Source: Oscillospiraceae bacterium
Lineage (GTDB): Bacteria > Bacillota > Clostridia > Oscillospirales > Ruminococcaceae
Assembly: GCA_017847835.1 (NCBI GenBank)
Contig: JAGASH010000008.1
Location: forward strand, 481,331-545,330
DNA: 64,000 nt
Direction: 5' to 3'
Made by a program: the position numbers and the translations under genes. Below, one piece after another: positions 37,023 to 46,330 of this stretch. The stretch's first letter is position 1; each line of letters starts with the position of its first letter. The notes under the pieces are model-generated. The model had not been told where the DNA came from. It saw nothing but the letters and a program-made list of their open reading frames with translations, and did not search any database.

Positions 37023-38642
37023 TCACTCGACCGAGATTATGTAATAATACACGGGCTGACCGCCGTTTACAAGCGCGATTTCAACGTCCGAGCCGAGCTT
37101 CGACTGAAGCTGTTCATACACCTCGCTTGCGTCATCGTCGCTGACATCTGCGCCGTAAATCACCGTCACATAGCTTGACGATGAAGTCACCAAGCGCTTT
37201 GCGAGCTTCACGAGAGCCTTTCCGACGCTCTTTTCGGTGAACACGATTTTGCCGTTATCCATCGCGAGAATTTCACCCTGCTTGATTTTGTGACCGTCGT
37301 ACTCGGAGTCGCGCACCGCGTAAGTAATCTGGCCGCTTCCGACGCGGTCGAAAGCCTCAGTCATTGCCGCGCGATTAGCCGAAAAATCCCCCGACGGGTC
37401 AAAATTCATCATCGCGGAAATGCCCTGCGGGATATTTCGCGTCTGGAGCACACAAACGTTTCTGTCAGCAAGCCTAGCCGCCTGCTCAGCCGCCATAATG
37501 ATATTCTTGTTATTCGGCAGCACAAACACGTTTTTTGCGGGAGTTTGTCCGATTGCTTCAAGAATATCCTCGGTTGACGGGTTCATGGTCTGACCGCCGC
37601 TCACAACATTGTCGGCACCGAGGTCGGTGAAAAGCGCCTGCAAACCTGCTCCCGCGGCAACCGCCACAAATCCGATTTCGTTCACCGGTTCAACAGGAGA
37701 TTTGCGGTTTTGCTTGGAAGCCTTCACCAGATTTTCCGTCTTTTCCAACAAATTCACAATAGAAACTTTGGTCAGACTGCCGAATTTCAGTCCTTCTTCA
37801 AGAGCCTTTCCGGGGTGATTTGTGTGAACATTAACGTGAATAAACTCGTCGTCATCGGCAATCGTAATGCTGTCGCCGATTGTTTCAAGGTAAGCGGAGA
37901 GTGCCGTCTGGTCCTTCGTGTTTCCGCCCTTCATTATCATAAATTCCGCGCCATACTCGTATTTCATCTCGGCCTGAGCCGCCTCGGCAGCCGCAGCATT
38001 CGGTTTTTTGTCAGACTCGTCGGGCACGATTTTTCCGTCCGAAAATACGCTGTACATACCCTCTAAAATCACGACAAATCCCATTCCGCCTGCGTCTACA
38101 ACTCCCGCCTTTTTCAGCACGGGGAGCAGCTCGGGCGTGCGTTCAAGCGACTTTTTTGCTTCGTCAATAAGCAGCGCAAGAAAATCGGCTGAAGTGGCAT
38201 TGGAAGCGGCTTCAGCGGTGTTTTCCCAAGCCTCGCGCGCAACGGTCAGAATAGTGCCCTCGGTCGGCTTCATTACCGACTTATAAGCCGCGTCAACACC
38301 GAGTTTGAGCGCAGCAGAAAACTCGGCAGCGGTTGCCTCGGACTTGCCGGCAAGTCCTTTTGAAAGTCCGCGAAACAGCAGCGAAAGGATTACACCCGAA
38401 TTTCCGCGAGCGCCGCGAAGCATTGCCGAAGCCGCTTTTTTAGCGACCTCGCCGACTGTCGCGCCGTCGGGAATATTGGAAAGCTCGCCGATTGCGTTGC
38501 CGATTGTCATCGACATATTCGTGCCCGTGTCGCCGTCCGGCACGGGAAAAACGTTGAGCTCGTCCACCTCAACGCGTTTATTGCGCACATTATTTGCTCC
38601 CGATATCACCGCGTCGCGCAGGAGCTGACCGTTGATTGACAT
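37023..38642 (-). CDS. fakA: DhaL/DegV-associated kinase, FakA (YloV) family
   Basis: FakA-type proteins phosphorylate fatty acids bound to FakB (DegV) proteins. The 539-aa length is right. The N-terminal DhaL kinase domain shows LNVFPVPDGDTGTNMSMTI (ADP/Mg binding) and AMLRGARGNSGVILSLLFRG; a middle domain and a C-terminal domain follow. It follows an Asp23 gene, as yloV follows yloU in Bacillus. The substrate is inferred from the family. No FakB gene is in the window. Confidence 0.88.
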   Translation of the reverse strand: MSINGQLLRDAVISGANNVRNKRVEVDELNVFPVPDGDTGTNMSMTIGNAIGELSNIPDGATVGEVAKKAASAMLRGARGNSGVILSLLFRGLSKGLAGKSEATAAEFSAALKLGVDAAYKSVMKPTEGTILTVAREAWENTAEAASNATSADFLALLIDEAKKSLERTPELLPVLKKAGVVDAGGMGFVVILEGMYSVFSDGKIVPDESDKKPNAAAAEAAQAEMKYEYGAEFMIMKGGNTKDQTALSAYLETIGDSITIADDDEFIHVNVHTNHPGKALEEGLKFGSLTKVSIVNLLEKTENLVKASKQNRKSPVEPVNEIGFVAVAAGAGLQALFTDLGADNVVSGGQTMNPSTEDILEAIGQTPAKNVFVLPNNKNIIMAAEQAARLADRNVCVLQTRNIPQGISAMMNFDPSGDFSANRAAMTEAFDRVGSGQITYAVRDSEYDGHKIKQGEILAMDNGKIVFTEKSVGKALVKLAKRLVTSSSSYVTVIYGADVSDDDASEVYEQLQSKLGSDVEIALVNGGQPVYYYIISVE

Positions 38643-38953
38643 TACTAAAATTCCCTTCCAAAAATCTTTATTTTCTGCCCCGAAAACAGGGCTTTTTTTA
38701 CAAAAAAATACGTCAAAAAATCATGTGAAAAACGGGCTGAAATTTACTGCAAAAAATACCCTGAAAATCACCCTGAAATCAAGGCTTTTTTGAGCGATTT
38801 TTTTACATATCAAAAACACCGTAAAATACGATTGCAAAGCCGTTTTCAGAACGTGAATTATGCTTGATTATTTAACAAAAAAAACTACTTAAAATAACCT
38901 CGGAAAATACCCTCAAAAAGCGCTTGAAAAATGCCTCAAAAAATACCCGAAAA
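38643..38953. other. A-rich spacer with degenerate 12-base repeats
   Basis: The 311-base gap between the asp23-like and fakA-like genes has no gene. On the plus strand it contains units like AAATACCCTGA, AATCACCCTGA, AATACCCTCA and AAAGCGCTTGA at about 12-base spacing (38753-38785 and 38896-38961). It also contains a GCCC/GGGC hairpin followed by seven T's on the plus strand (38676-38699). Confidence 0.5.
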
Positions 38954-39310
38954 TCACACTCTGATTGAGTCCACAAAAACGTTCACTTTTTCGACGTTCA
39001 AACCGGTCGCACGACGCACCGTGTACGACACCTTGTTGATGATGGATTTTGACACCGCATTTATATTCACACCGTACATCAGCGAAATGTGCAGGTCAAT
39101 AGTGAGCGCGCCGTCCTTGAAATTCACCTTCACACCGCGCGCAAAATCGCGCTTTTGCTGCATGGGAAGCGCAGCCGTGAGCGTTTCGCGGAAGCCGCGC
39201 ACATTCATCGCGATTACGCCGAAGCAATTCGTGACTGTGTTTCCGATTAGCTCTGTGAAAAAATTCGCGGAAAAAGAAATTTTGCCGACGTGATTTTGCA
39301 AAGTTACCAT
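38954..39310 (-). CDS. Asp23/Gls24 family protein (YloU-like)
   Basis: The 118-aa protein matches the Asp23/Gls24 family: HVGKISFSANFFTELIGNTV, VRGFRETLTAAL, GALTIDLHISLMYGVNINAV and VNVFVDSIRV. Members lie at the membrane and in Bacillus precede the yloV (fakA) gene, as here. GGAGGG precedes ATG 39310. The exact role is not known. Confidence 0.88.
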   Translation of the reverse strand: MVTLQNHVGKISFSANFFTELIGNTVTNCFGVIAMNVRGFRETLTAALPMQQKRDFARGVKVNFKDGALTIDLHISLMYGVNINAVSKSIINKVSYTVRRATGLNVEKVNVFVDSIRV

Positions 39311-39342
39311 AATTTCCCTCCGTTCAAAACATTCCTATCGTT

Positions 39343-39351
39343 ATTATACCA
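39343..39351 (-). promoter_or_regulatory. Extended -10 promoter for the asp23-fakA group
   Basis: On the minus strand TGG is followed by TATAAT (39348-39343), an extended -10 element. No good -35 box is seen at 17 bases. It lies 33 bases before the asp23-like ATG. Confidence 0.6.
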
Positions 39352-39407
39352 CATCTCGCGCGAAAAAACATCACTTTTTTGTCTTTTCGTCAAATTGCAC
39401 AAAAGCA

Positions 39408-40259
39408 CTAAATCCGAGAAAGCCCCGAGCTTGCGGGTTTTGCGACCGCTGTAAACATTTCGGGAAATGCGCGCGCGGCTGAAACAGCTTCCTGAGCCGT
39501 TTCGTACACACCGAAAACAGCCGAGCCGCTGCCTGTGAGAAGCGCGCCGAGCGCTCCCGTTTCCAGCAATTTTGATTTTATCTCGGAAATTTGCGGGTCT
39601 TTGTAGATTTCCTCAAAGACGTTGTATAAATGCTCGTGATACCGCGAACCCGCATTACAAAAGGCTTTAAGAGCGTTTTGGGGAGCGAGCGGCGCGCTGT
39701 CGTAACGTTTATACGCTTCTTTCGTCGGACAGCCGAAATTCGGCTTTACAACCAGATAAAACCGCTCTGGAAGCGGTCTCAGCGGCTCAATCATCTCGCC
39801 GATACCTCGGCAAATCGCTGTTCCTCCTTTTAGGCAAAATGGAACGTCTGCTCCGATTTCAGCCGCGAGTGCCGAAAGTTCGTAAGACCGCGCCGGAAGC
39901 CCGTTCAGCTCGTTCATCGCGAACAAAACGGCCGCTGCGTCTGCGCTTCCGCCTCCAAGGCCTGCTCCGTGGGGAATTCGTTTTGCAATGTGAATTTTCA
40001 CGCCGTAATTCCCGCCAAACCGCTCCAGAAACAGCTTCGCAGCTTTGCAGCAGATGTTTCCGCTGTCCTGCGGAATTTCGGGATTTGAGCAGCTAACCGA
40101 AATTCCTTCGCGAGCCGGCGAAACCTCAACGATATCGCTCAAATCCACGCTTTGCATTATTGTTTCCAACAGGTGGTAGCCATCCTTGCGCGTTCCCACG
40201 ATATCTAGGTACAAATTTATCTTTGCGTGCGCTAAAACCGTGATTTTTTCGTTAATCAT
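39408..40259 (-). CDS. ispE: 4-diphosphocytidyl-2-C-methyl-D-erythritol kinase
   Basis: IspE phosphorylates CDP-methylerythritol in the MEP isoprenoid pathway. The 283-aa GHMP kinase has AHAKINLYLDIVGTRKDGYH at the start, the ATP loop IPHGAGLGGGSADAAAVLFA, DVPFCLKGGTAICRGIGE and the third motif ALLTGSGSAVFGVY. All are typical. It stands alone on the minus strand. Confidence 0.96.
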   Translation of the reverse strand: MINEKITVLAHAKINLYLDIVGTRKDGYHLLETIMQSVDLSDIVEVSPAREGISVSCSNPEIPQDSGNICCKAAKLFLERFGGNYGVKIHIAKRIPHGAGLGGGSADAAAVLFAMNELNGLPARSYELSALAAEIGADVPFCLKGGTAICRGIGEMIEPLRPLPERFYLVVKPNFGCPTKEAYKRYDSAPLAPQNALKAFCNAGSRYHEHLYNVFEEIYKDPQISEIKSKLLETGALGALLTGSGSAVFGVYETAQEAVSAARAFPEMFTAVAKPASSGLSRI

Positions 40260-40354
40260 AGGCTTCTCCTGCGTTGTGCAAATTGCACAAATTATGGCAA
40301 AAAACGATTGCTTCCAAGATTGCTCCGAAACGATAGTTTCTGTTTAAATTCTAC

Positions 40355-40380
40355 AAAAAATCACAGTAATTTTCTGTGTT
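40355..40380 (-). terminator. Weak terminator after the aminotransferase gene
   Basis: On the minus strand ACACAG and CTGTGA flank a 7-base A/T loop, followed by TTTTTT. The stem is only 5 strong pairs. Confidence 0.5.
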
Positions 40381-40389
40381 TTAAACAAA

Positions 40390-41553
40390 TTATTTCCCGA
40401 TAAATTCGCGTATTCTCTTGAACGCGCTTTCAAGATGTGCCACGGAATACGCGTAGGAAACGCGCACGAAGCCCTCTCCGCTCTCGCCGAAAGCGTTTCC
40501 GGGGACAACCGCGACTTTTTTCTCGAAAACCAGCTTCTGGCAGAATTCCTCGCTGGTCATTCCTGTTGATTTTATGCACGGGAAAACGTAAAATGCACCC
40601 TCGGGCTCAAAACATTCAAGTCCCATATCGTTGAAATTCTTCACGCAAAGCCGTCTGCGCATATCATATTCCGAAATCATATGTTCAACGTCTGCACGGC
40701 ATTTCTGAATTGCCGCGATTGCTGCATATTGGCTCACGGTCGGGCTTGACATTATGCAGTATTGATGTAATTTCAGCATTTGCTTTATAAGCGGCTCGGG
40801 ACCCGCGACATATCCAAGCCGCCAGCCTGTCATCGCGTAGGTTTTCGAGAAACCGCTGATAACAAGCGTCCTGTCGCGCATTCCGTCGATTTCCGCAAAG
40901 GAAACGTGCTTTTCGCCGTTATAGGTCATCTCCGCGTAGATTTCATCGGAAGCGACAACTATATTCGTGTCGCGCAGTACGTCCGCGATTGCTTCAAGGT
41001 CGGGTCTGCGCATTACCGCTCCTGTGGGATTGTTAGGGTAGGGCAGGAAAAGCAGCTTTGTGCGCGGGGTGATTTTCTCTTTGAGAGCCTGAGGAGTGAG
41101 GCGGAATTTATCCTCGGCTTTTGTCACAATCGGCACGGGTACTCCGCCCATCATCTTTACAATCGGCGCGTAGCACACGAAAGACGGCTCGGGGACAAGC
41201 ACCTCGTCACCGTCCTCGATAAGCGCGCGTACAGCAAGGTCGATTGCCTCGCTTCCGCCGACTGTTATGATAACCTCGCTTGCGGGGTCATATTCGGTGT
41301 GAATAAAGTCTTTGAGATAGCCGCAGACCGCTTTTCTGAGCTCCATAAGTCCGCTGTTCGCGGTGTAAGCCGTTTTGCCGCGTTCAAGGATATTAATCGC
41401 TTCCTTGCGCGCTTCCCAGGGGGTTTTAAAGTCGGGTTCTCCGACAGACAGCGAGATTACACCTTTGACTGTCTGCGCTATATCGAAAAATCGTCTTATT
41501 CCCGAGGGCTTCATTGAGCTGATACGCTCGGGAATGAGTTTATTGTAATCCAA
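40390..41553 (-). CDS. Class I/II PLP-dependent aminotransferase
   Basis: The 387-aa protein is a fold-type I aminotransferase: SLSVGEPDFKTPWEARKEAI, YTANSGLMELRKAV, LPYPNNPTGAVMRRPD, VASDEIYAEMTYNGEKHVS and the PLP-lysine site ISGFSKTYAMTGWRLGYVAG. It resembles PatA/AraT-type enzymes acting on aromatic or branched-chain amino acids; substrate is not certain. It lies 46 bases after an Lrp/AsnC regulator, which probably controls it. AGGAGA precedes ATG 41553. Confidence 0.92.
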   Translation of the reverse strand: MDYNKLIPERISSMKPSGIRRFFDIAQTVKGVISLSVGEPDFKTPWEARKEAINILERGKTAYTANSGLMELRKAVCGYLKDFIHTEYDPASEVIITVGGSEAIDLAVRALIEDGDEVLVPEPSFVCYAPIVKMMGGVPVPIVTKAEDKFRLTPQALKEKITPRTKLLFLPYPNNPTGAVMRRPDLEAIADVLRDTNIVVASDEIYAEMTYNGEKHVSFAEIDGMRDRTLVISGFSKTYAMTGWRLGYVAGPEPLIKQMLKLHQYCIMSSPTVSQYAAIAAIQKCRADVEHMISEYDMRRRLCVKNFNDMGLECFEPEGAFYVFPCIKSTGMTSEEFCQKLVFEKKVAVVPGNAFGESGEGFVRVSYAYSVAHLESAFKRIREFIGK

Positions 41554-41599
41554 AATAATTTCTCCTTTATATTAAGGTGAATTCTGATTTCAAGAAATT

Positions 41600-42085
41600 T
41601 TACGGGCTTATCATATCGCGCTCGTCAAACATTTCCTCGTTGAAGACGTGGTGTTTTTCCTTGTAGCGGCGGAGAATAAAGTGGGTTGTCGTGGAAATAA
41701 CGCCGTCAAGGACTGCAAGACGCTCGCTGACAAAGAGCGCGACATTGCGCAGACTTGTGCCGCTGATTGTTACCATTAAGTCGTAAGGACCGGAAAGCAG
41801 GAAAACGCTGTCGATTTCCTCGTAGGACATAATTGTGTGGGCGAGGTCGTCAAAGCCGCGGTCTTTAATCGGGGTCATTTTGAGCTCAATCATAGCGGTT
41901 ACAGCATTGTCGTCGGCTTTTTCCTCGTCGATAATGGCGGAGTAGCCCATGATGATACCTTCGCGTTCAAGGCGGGTGATTTCATCGGCGACGGCTTGTT
42001 CGGTTTCGCCGAGCATGGCGGCGATTTCGGAGTTTGAGAGGCGGGCGTTCTGTCGGAGAACGTCGAGAAGTTTGGTTGTGTTCAT
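41600..42085 (-). CDS. Lrp/AsnC family transcriptional regulator
   Basis: The 161-aa protein has an N-terminal winged helix-turn-helix (LLDVLRQNARLSNSEIAAML then AVADEITRLEREGIIMGYSA) and a C-terminal RAM/ACT-like domain (VFLLSGPYDLMVTISGTSLR). Such proteins sense amino acids and control nearby metabolic genes. It forms an operon with the aminotransferase just downstream. AAAGGAG lies before ATG 42085. Repeat element A begins close to its 5' end. Confidence 0.93.
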   Translation of the reverse strand: MNTTKLLDVLRQNARLSNSEIAAMLGETEQAVADEITRLEREGIIMGYSAIIDEEKADDNAVTAMIELKMTPIKDRGFDDLAHTIMSYEEIDSVFLLSGPYDLMVTISGTSLRNVALFVSERLAVLDGVISTTTHFILRRYKEKHHVFNEEMFDERDMISP

Positions 42086-42099
42086 TTGTAATCTCCTTT

Positions 42100-42530
42100 C
42101 GGGCAGCGTGACGCTGCACCCATTTCGCTTCGCGGTGCACTAACACGATGTCGCGAAGCGTTTAAAGTCTTTTTGGAAGTCTTGAAACCTTTTTCTTCAG
42201 AAAAAGGTTTCAAGCCGCCGGAGGCACTGAAGCGAAGCGTCACTACTGGAGCGAAGCGACCACTCGCGGAGCAAAGCGACGCGATATATGCCAAAAAGCG
42301 CTAAAGGGGGTCTGGGGGAAAAACAAGAGTTTTTCCCCCAGAGGAAGGGGGTTCGGGGGAAACCCCGAGGGGTTTCTCCCGAGCGAATGCGGGAAACAAA
42401 GTTTCACGCATTCGCGCAATTTCGGCGGTTCGATGCCGCCGAAATTGCCAAGGCTTCGCAGAAGCCCGTGTCAGCGAACGGAACGGAAGCCGGTTTCAGG
42501 AGAAGCCGAGCCTGTTCAGCCAAGCAGCCA
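42100..42530. repeat. Mosaic interspersed hairpin repeat, copy A
   Basis: This is the longest copy of a repeat family seen at six sites. It contains CGCTTCGCGGTGC (42126-42138) and a perfect 15-base hairpin with loop TTCA (42181-42214; arm CTTGAAACCTTTTTC). GCCGCCGGAGGCACT and GGAGCGAAGCGAC units follow, then a perfect 13-base hairpin with loop AAGA (42312-42341). Two further hairpins come last: arms GCGAATGCG/CGCATTCGC and AATTTCGGCGG/CCGCCGAAATT. There is no gene in it. It fills most of the 599-base gap between the Lrp-type regulator and the ACT gene. Confidence 0.85.
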
Positions 42531-42606
42531 AAAAGTTTCCGAGTGATACCGATATATCTTTACACAATATATTTTACCACAAAACAAAAAATTTGTAAAG
42601 AACTTA

Positions 42607-42635
42607 TTTACAAATCGCAAAAAAAATAGTATAAT
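42607..42635 (+). promoter_or_regulatory. Sigma-A promoter of the ACT-UPF0210 operon
   Basis: TTTACA (42607-42612), 17 bases, TATAAT (42630-42635), 50 bases before the ACT gene. Confidence 0.8.
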
Positions 42636-42684
42636 AGAAATATATTGCGCGAAGAGCGCGGAAAAAATAAGCGGAGGTAAAAAT

Positions 42685-42954
42685 ATGAGAGCTGTTGTAG
42701 CAGTAATCGGTAAAGACACGGTTGGTATTCTGGCGAGGGTTACGGCGATTTGTGCCGAGCACCGCGCAAATGTAATGGACGTAACGCAGACGGTTATGCA
42801 GGATTTGTTCGCGATGACGATGTTAATCGAGATTTCTGAGCTTAGCATTGAGTTTTCGGCATTTTCCGATGAACTGAAAAAAGCGGGCGAGGAAATGGGT
42901 CTGCAAATCCATGTTATGCACGAGGATATTTTCAACTCAATGCACAAAATCTGA
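42685..42954 (+). CDS. ACT-domain protein (UPF0237)
   Basis: The 89-aa protein is a single ACT domain: MRAVVAVIGKDTVGILARVT then AICAEHRANVMDVTQTVMQD. This matches the UPF0237 family. ACT domains bind small ligands such as amino acids, but no ligand is known for this one. It precedes a UPF0210 gene, a conserved pair in Clostridia, so the two probably act together. GGAGG lies before ATG 42685. Confidence 0.93.
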   Translation: MRAVVAVIGKDTVGILARVTAICAEHRANVMDVTQTVMQDLFAMTMLIEISELSIEFSAFSDELKKAGEEMGLQIHVMHEDIFNSMHKI

Positions 42955-43005
42955 CAAATATTACAAATTCCGACAATAAAGGAAAGAAATGGACGGTGTT
43001 TATTT

Positions 43006-44370
43006 TTGCTTAATACAGGCGATATTCTTGAAACTATCAAGATGATACAAGAGGAAAATCTTGATATCAGAACGATTACTATGGGCATTTCGCTCGTTGA
43101 CTGCATTTCCGATGATGCGAAAACCGCCTGCGATAAAATCTATGAGAAGATGATGAGGAAAGCGGAAAATCTCGTCAAAACAGGCGAGGATATCGAGAAG
43201 CAGTACGGTATCCCGATTATCAATAAGCGTATTTCCGTAACCCCGATTGCAATGGTTTCCGCGGCGGCTTCCACAAAGGGACAGAGCCCCGTGGAGTACG
43301 CAAAAACACTTCAGCGCGTTGCCGAGGGCACGGGTGTAAACTATATCGGCGGCTATTCCGCGTTGGTACACAAGGGATTTTCTGCGGGTGACAGAGAGCT
43401 TATCGAGAGCATTCCCGAGGCGCTCGCCGAAACCACAAACGTCTGCTCGTCCGTAAATATCGGCTCAACAAAGGCGGGTATCAATATGGACGCGGTTGCG
43501 ATGATGGGTAAAATCGTGCGCGAGGCTTCCGAGAAAACCGCCGATAATCACTGCTTCGGTGCTGCAAAAATTGTCGTTTTCTGCAACGCTCCCGAGGATA
43601 ACCCCTTTATGGCGGGCGCTTTCCACGGAGTAGGCGAGTATGACTGCGAAATCAATGTCGGAGTTTCGGGACCTGGTGTTGTTCGCGCGGCTATCAAAAA
43701 GCACCCCGACGCAAATATGTCCGAAATTGCGGACGTTATCAAGAAAACCGCGTTCAAAATTACGAGAATGGGACAGCTCGTCGGCACGGAGGCTTCAAAG
43801 CGGCTCGGAGTGCCGTTTGGTATTGTGGATTTGTCGCTTGCTCCTACTCCCGCGGTCGGTGACTCGGTTGCGCATATCCTTGAAGAAATCGGCTTGGAGA
43901 GCTGCGGTGCGCACGGCACGACAGCCTGCCTTGCTATGCTGAACGACGCAGTGAAAAAAGGCGGAGTTATGGCTTCGTCGCACGTTGGAGGTCTTTCGGG
44001 CGCGTTTATTCCCGTTTCCGAGGACGCGGGTATGATAGACGCGGTTAATCGCGGCTCGCTGTCGCTGGAGAAGCTCGAAGCAATGACGGCGGTTTGCTCG
44101 GTTGGCCTTGATATGATTGTCGTGCCGGGAGATACTTCCGCGGACACGATTTCTGCGATTATCGCGGACGAGGCAGCAATCGGTATGGTGAACTCAAAGA
44201 CAACCGCAGTCCGCGTAATTCCCGCAATCGGAATGAAAGAGGGCGAAACTCTCGAATTCGGCGGCTTGTTCGGTTCGGGACCCGTAATGCCCGTGAGCAA
44301 GTTCAGCTCGGCAAAGTTTATTTCAAGAGGCGGCAGAATTCCCGCACCGCTTCAGAGCCTCAAAAACTGA
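43006..44370 (+). CDS. UPF0210 family protein (DUF711-type)
   Basis: The 454-aa protein matches UPF0210: [20 protein letters not shown] at the N-terminus, then [56 protein letters not shown] and [19 protein letters not shown]. Its reaction is not established; the fold resembles glycyl-radical-type barrels. The start is TTG 43006, where family similarity begins; the ribosome site is weak, and the nearby ATG at 42989 is out of frame. Confidence 0.93.
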   Translation: MLNTGDILETIKMIQEENLDIRTITMGISLVDCISDDAKTACDKIYEKMMRKAENLVKTGEDIEKQYGIPIINKRISVTPIAMVSAAASTKGQSPVEYAKTLQRVAEGTGVNYIGGYSALVHKGFSAGDRELIESIPEALAETTNVCSSVNIGSTKAGINMDAVAMMGKIVREASEKTADNHCFGAAKIVVFCNAPEDNPFMAGAFHGVGEYDCEINVGVSGPGVVRAAIKKHPDANMSEIADVIKKTAFKITRMGQLVGTEASKRLGVPFGIVDLSLAPTPAVGDSVAHILEEIGLESCGAHGTTACLAMLNDAVKKGGVMASSHVGGLSGAFIPVSEDAGMIDAVNRGSLSLEKLEAMTAVCSVGLDMIVVPGDTSADTISAIIADEAAIGMVNSKTTAVRVIPAIGMKEGETLEFGGLFGSGPVMPVSKFSSAKFISRGGRIPAPLQSLKN

Positions 44371-44394
44371 CGCGAAGCCGAAAATCTGTACATA

Positions 44395-44440
44395 CAAAAA
44401 ATCCCGCAGGCGAGTTTCCCTGCGGGATTATGTATTTTTG
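44395..44440. terminator. Bidirectional terminator between UPF0210 gene and iscR
   Basis: ATCCCGCAGG (44401-44410) pairs with CCTGCGGGAT (44419-44428). A T-rich tail follows on the plus strand (TATGTATTTTTG) and on the minus strand (TTTTTTGTATG), so it can serve both convergent genes. Confidence 0.9.
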
Positions 44441-44446
44441 TAGTTG

Positions 44447-44854
44447 TCACTTGTGCTCGATAATATCTTTCAGGGTAATCCCGTCGAAATATTCCTGCGT
44501 GAGGCGGTAGAGGTCTTCCCATACATAAAGCGTTATGCACTCGTCTTTTCTGGGACAGGTGTTCTCGCTGTATTCAAGACAGGCAACAGGCGCAAGAGAG
44601 CCTTCCGTTGCGCGAAGAACATCACCGACAGTGCACTTTTCCTCGGGGACGTTCAGCATATATCCTCCGCGGTTTCCGCGATTTGTGCGGATAAGTCCCG
44701 CCTTGCTCAGCATAGGCACAATCTGTTCAAGGTACTTTTTCGAGATACTTTGCCTCTCGGCAATCTCCGCAAGAGATATAAATTCTTCGCCTTTGTTTTG
44801 CGCCAAATCCACCATCATTCTGAGCGCATATCTGCCCTTGGTTGAAATTTTCAT
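44447..44854 (-). CDS. iscR: Rrf2/IscR family transcriptional regulator
   Basis: IscR-type regulators sense iron-sulphur status. The 135-aa protein starts MKISTKGRYALRMMVDLAQN. It has a winged helix (LAEIAERQSISKKYLEQIVP) and three cysteines in ACLEYSENTCPRKDEC that could hold a [2Fe-2S] cluster. It is divergent from iscS and iscU. ATG 44854 is preferred over GTG 44878 by family similarity. Confidence 0.93.
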   Translation of the reverse strand: MKISTKGRYALRMMVDLAQNKGEEFISLAEIAERQSISKKYLEQIVPMLSKAGLIRTNRGNRGGYMLNVPEEKCTVGDVLRATEGSLAPVACLEYSENTCPRKDECITLYVWEDLYRLTQEYFDGITLKDIIEHK

Positions 44855-44919
44855 AGAAATCAGCCTGCTTTCTTTCACAAATTGATTACAAAATTCATTA
44901 TCCGGCGTCTGTTTCCTTT

Positions 44920-44948
44920 ATTATATCATACTTTGCATACTTTTTCAA
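44920..44948 (-). promoter_or_regulatory. Sigma-A promoter of iscR
   Basis: Minus strand: TTGAAA (44948-44943), 17 bases, TATAAT (44925-44920), about 65 bases before the iscR ATG. Confidence 0.8.
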
Positions 44949-44993
44949 GGGGATTTCTCGAATTTTAAATTTTTTCTAATCGAGTTGATTAAA

Positions 44994-45010
44994 CCTATTG
45001 ACAAAGTAGG
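44994..45010 (+). promoter_or_regulatory. IscR-type operator 1 (overlaps -35)
   Basis: CCTATTGACAAAGTAGG is an imperfect inverted repeat (CCTA...TAGG) that covers the TTGACA box of the iscS promoter. Binding there would block RNA polymerase. Assignment to IscR comes from the divergent iscR gene and the Rrf2-like pattern. Confidence 0.65.
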
Positions 45011-45026
45011 AAAAATAATGTATAAT
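44998..45026 (+). promoter_or_regulatory. Consensus sigma-A promoter of iscS-iscU
   Basis: TTGACA (44998-45003), 17 bases, TATAAT (45021-45026), a full match in both boxes. Such a strong promoter fits one that is held down by a repressor. Confidence 0.9.
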
Positions 45027-45033
45027 ATAATCA

Positions 45034-45050
45034 CCTACTCAAACAATAGG
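45034..45050 (+). promoter_or_regulatory. IscR-type operator 2 (at the transcript start)
   Basis: CCTACTCAAACAATAGG, 8 bases after the -10 box. Its reverse complement shares both half-sites with operator 1, so the two are inverted copies 40 bases (about four helix turns) apart. Confidence 0.65.
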
Positions 45051-45118
45051 TGAATGGAGAAACACGCGTTTTGTCGGGAACGGCAAACGCTGTCAAAAAC
45101 TGATATGAGGTGAGTGAA

Positions 45119-46318
45119 ATGATATACGCGGACAACGCGGCAACAACAAAAATGAGCGAGAGCGCAATTGCCGAAACGGTGAAATGTATGCGCGAGTGCT
45201 ACGGAAATCCGTCCAGTCTGTATGAATTCGGACAGGAAGCAAAGGTCGCGCTGGAGGACGCAAGAAACCGTATTGCAAAGTGCCTTGGCGCGGACGCGAA
45301 GGAAATTTACTTTACATCGGGCGGAAGCGAGGCGGACAACCAAGCGATTTTCTCTGCGGCAAAGCTCGGTGAAAAGAAAGGCAAAAAGCATATTATCTCG
45401 ACTGCGTTTGAGCACCACGCTGTTTTGCACACGCTTGAAAAGCTGAAAAAACAGGGCTTTGAAATCGAGCTGCTGGACGTTCACAAAAACGGCATTGTCA
45501 CACCCGAACAGGTGAAATCGGCAATCCGTCCCGAAACCTGCCTTGTGACAATAATGTACGCAAACAACGAAATCGGCACAATTCAGCCTATCGCGGAAAT
45601 CGGAGAAATCTGCCGCGAAAAGGGCGTGATTTTCCACACGGACGCTGTGCAGGCTGTCGGACATCTCGCGGTGAACGTCAAGGAGCAGAATATCGATATG
45701 CTGTCGCTTTCGGCGCATAAATTCCACGGTCCGAGAGGCGCAGGTGTGCTGTACGCGAAAAAGGGAATTGCGCTTGAAACCGTGATAAACGGCGGTGCAC
45801 AAGAACGCGGAAAACGTGCGGGTACGGAAAATCTTCCGGCAATTCGCGGAATGGCGGTCGCTCTGGAAGAAGCTGTCGGGAATATCGACAGTTATACGGA
45901 AAAGCTTATCCCGCTGAGAAACAGACTTATTGAGGGATTGAGCAAAATCCCGTATTCCGAGCTGAACGGTGACAGGGAAAAACGGCTTGCGGGAAACGTG
46001 AATTTCTGCTTCGAGGGAATTGAGGGCGAGTCGCTGCTTTTGCTGCTGGACGACAAGGGGATTTGCGCGTCGTCGGGCTCTGCGTGTACATCGGGCTCGC
46101 TTGACCCGAGCCACGTTCTGCTGGCAATCGGCAGACCGCACGAGGTTGCACACGGCTCGCTGAGGCTGTCGCTGGGTGAGGAAACGACAGAGGAAGATGT
46201 TGATTACATCGTGAAATCGGTGAGCGAGGTTGTGACATATCTGCGAAATATGTCGCCGTTCTGGAGAGATTTGGTTAATGGAAAAAGGCCGCATATTTTT
46301 GCGGAATACACGAAATGA
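45119..46318 (+). CDS. iscS: Cysteine desulfurase
   Basis: IscS moves sulphur from cysteine to the IscU scaffold, using PLP. The 399-aa protein starts [20 protein letters not shown]. It has [28 protein letters not shown], the PLP-lysine in [13 protein letters not shown] and the persulphide cysteine in [20 protein letters not shown] 45119 follows GAGGTGAG. It is 12 bases before iscU and divergent from iscR. Confidence 0.96.
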   Translation: MIYADNAATTKMSESAIAETVKCMRECYGNPSSLYEFGQEAKVALEDARNRIAKCLGADAKEIYFTSGGSEADNQAIFSAAKLGEKKGKKHIISTAFEHHAVLHTLEKLKKQGFEIELLDVHKNGIVTPEQVKSAIRPETCLVTIMYANNEIGTIQPIAEIGEICREKGVIFHTDAVQAVGHLAVNVKEQNIDMLSLSAHKFHGPRGAGVLYAKKGIALETVINGGAQERGKRAGTENLPAIRGMAVALEEAVGNIDSYTEKLIPLRNRLIEGLSKIPYSELNGDREKRLAGNVNFCFEGIEGESLLLLLDDKGICASSGSACTSGSLDPSHVLLAIGRPHEVAHGSLRLSLGEETTEEDVDYIVKSVSEVVTYLRNMSPFWRDLVNGKRPHIFAEYTK

Positions 46319-46330
46319 GAGGTGTTTGAA

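Noticed and set aside
42288..42629. 113-codon plus-strand frame in repeat copy A
   Set aside because: Entirely within hairpin repeats; no ribosome site.
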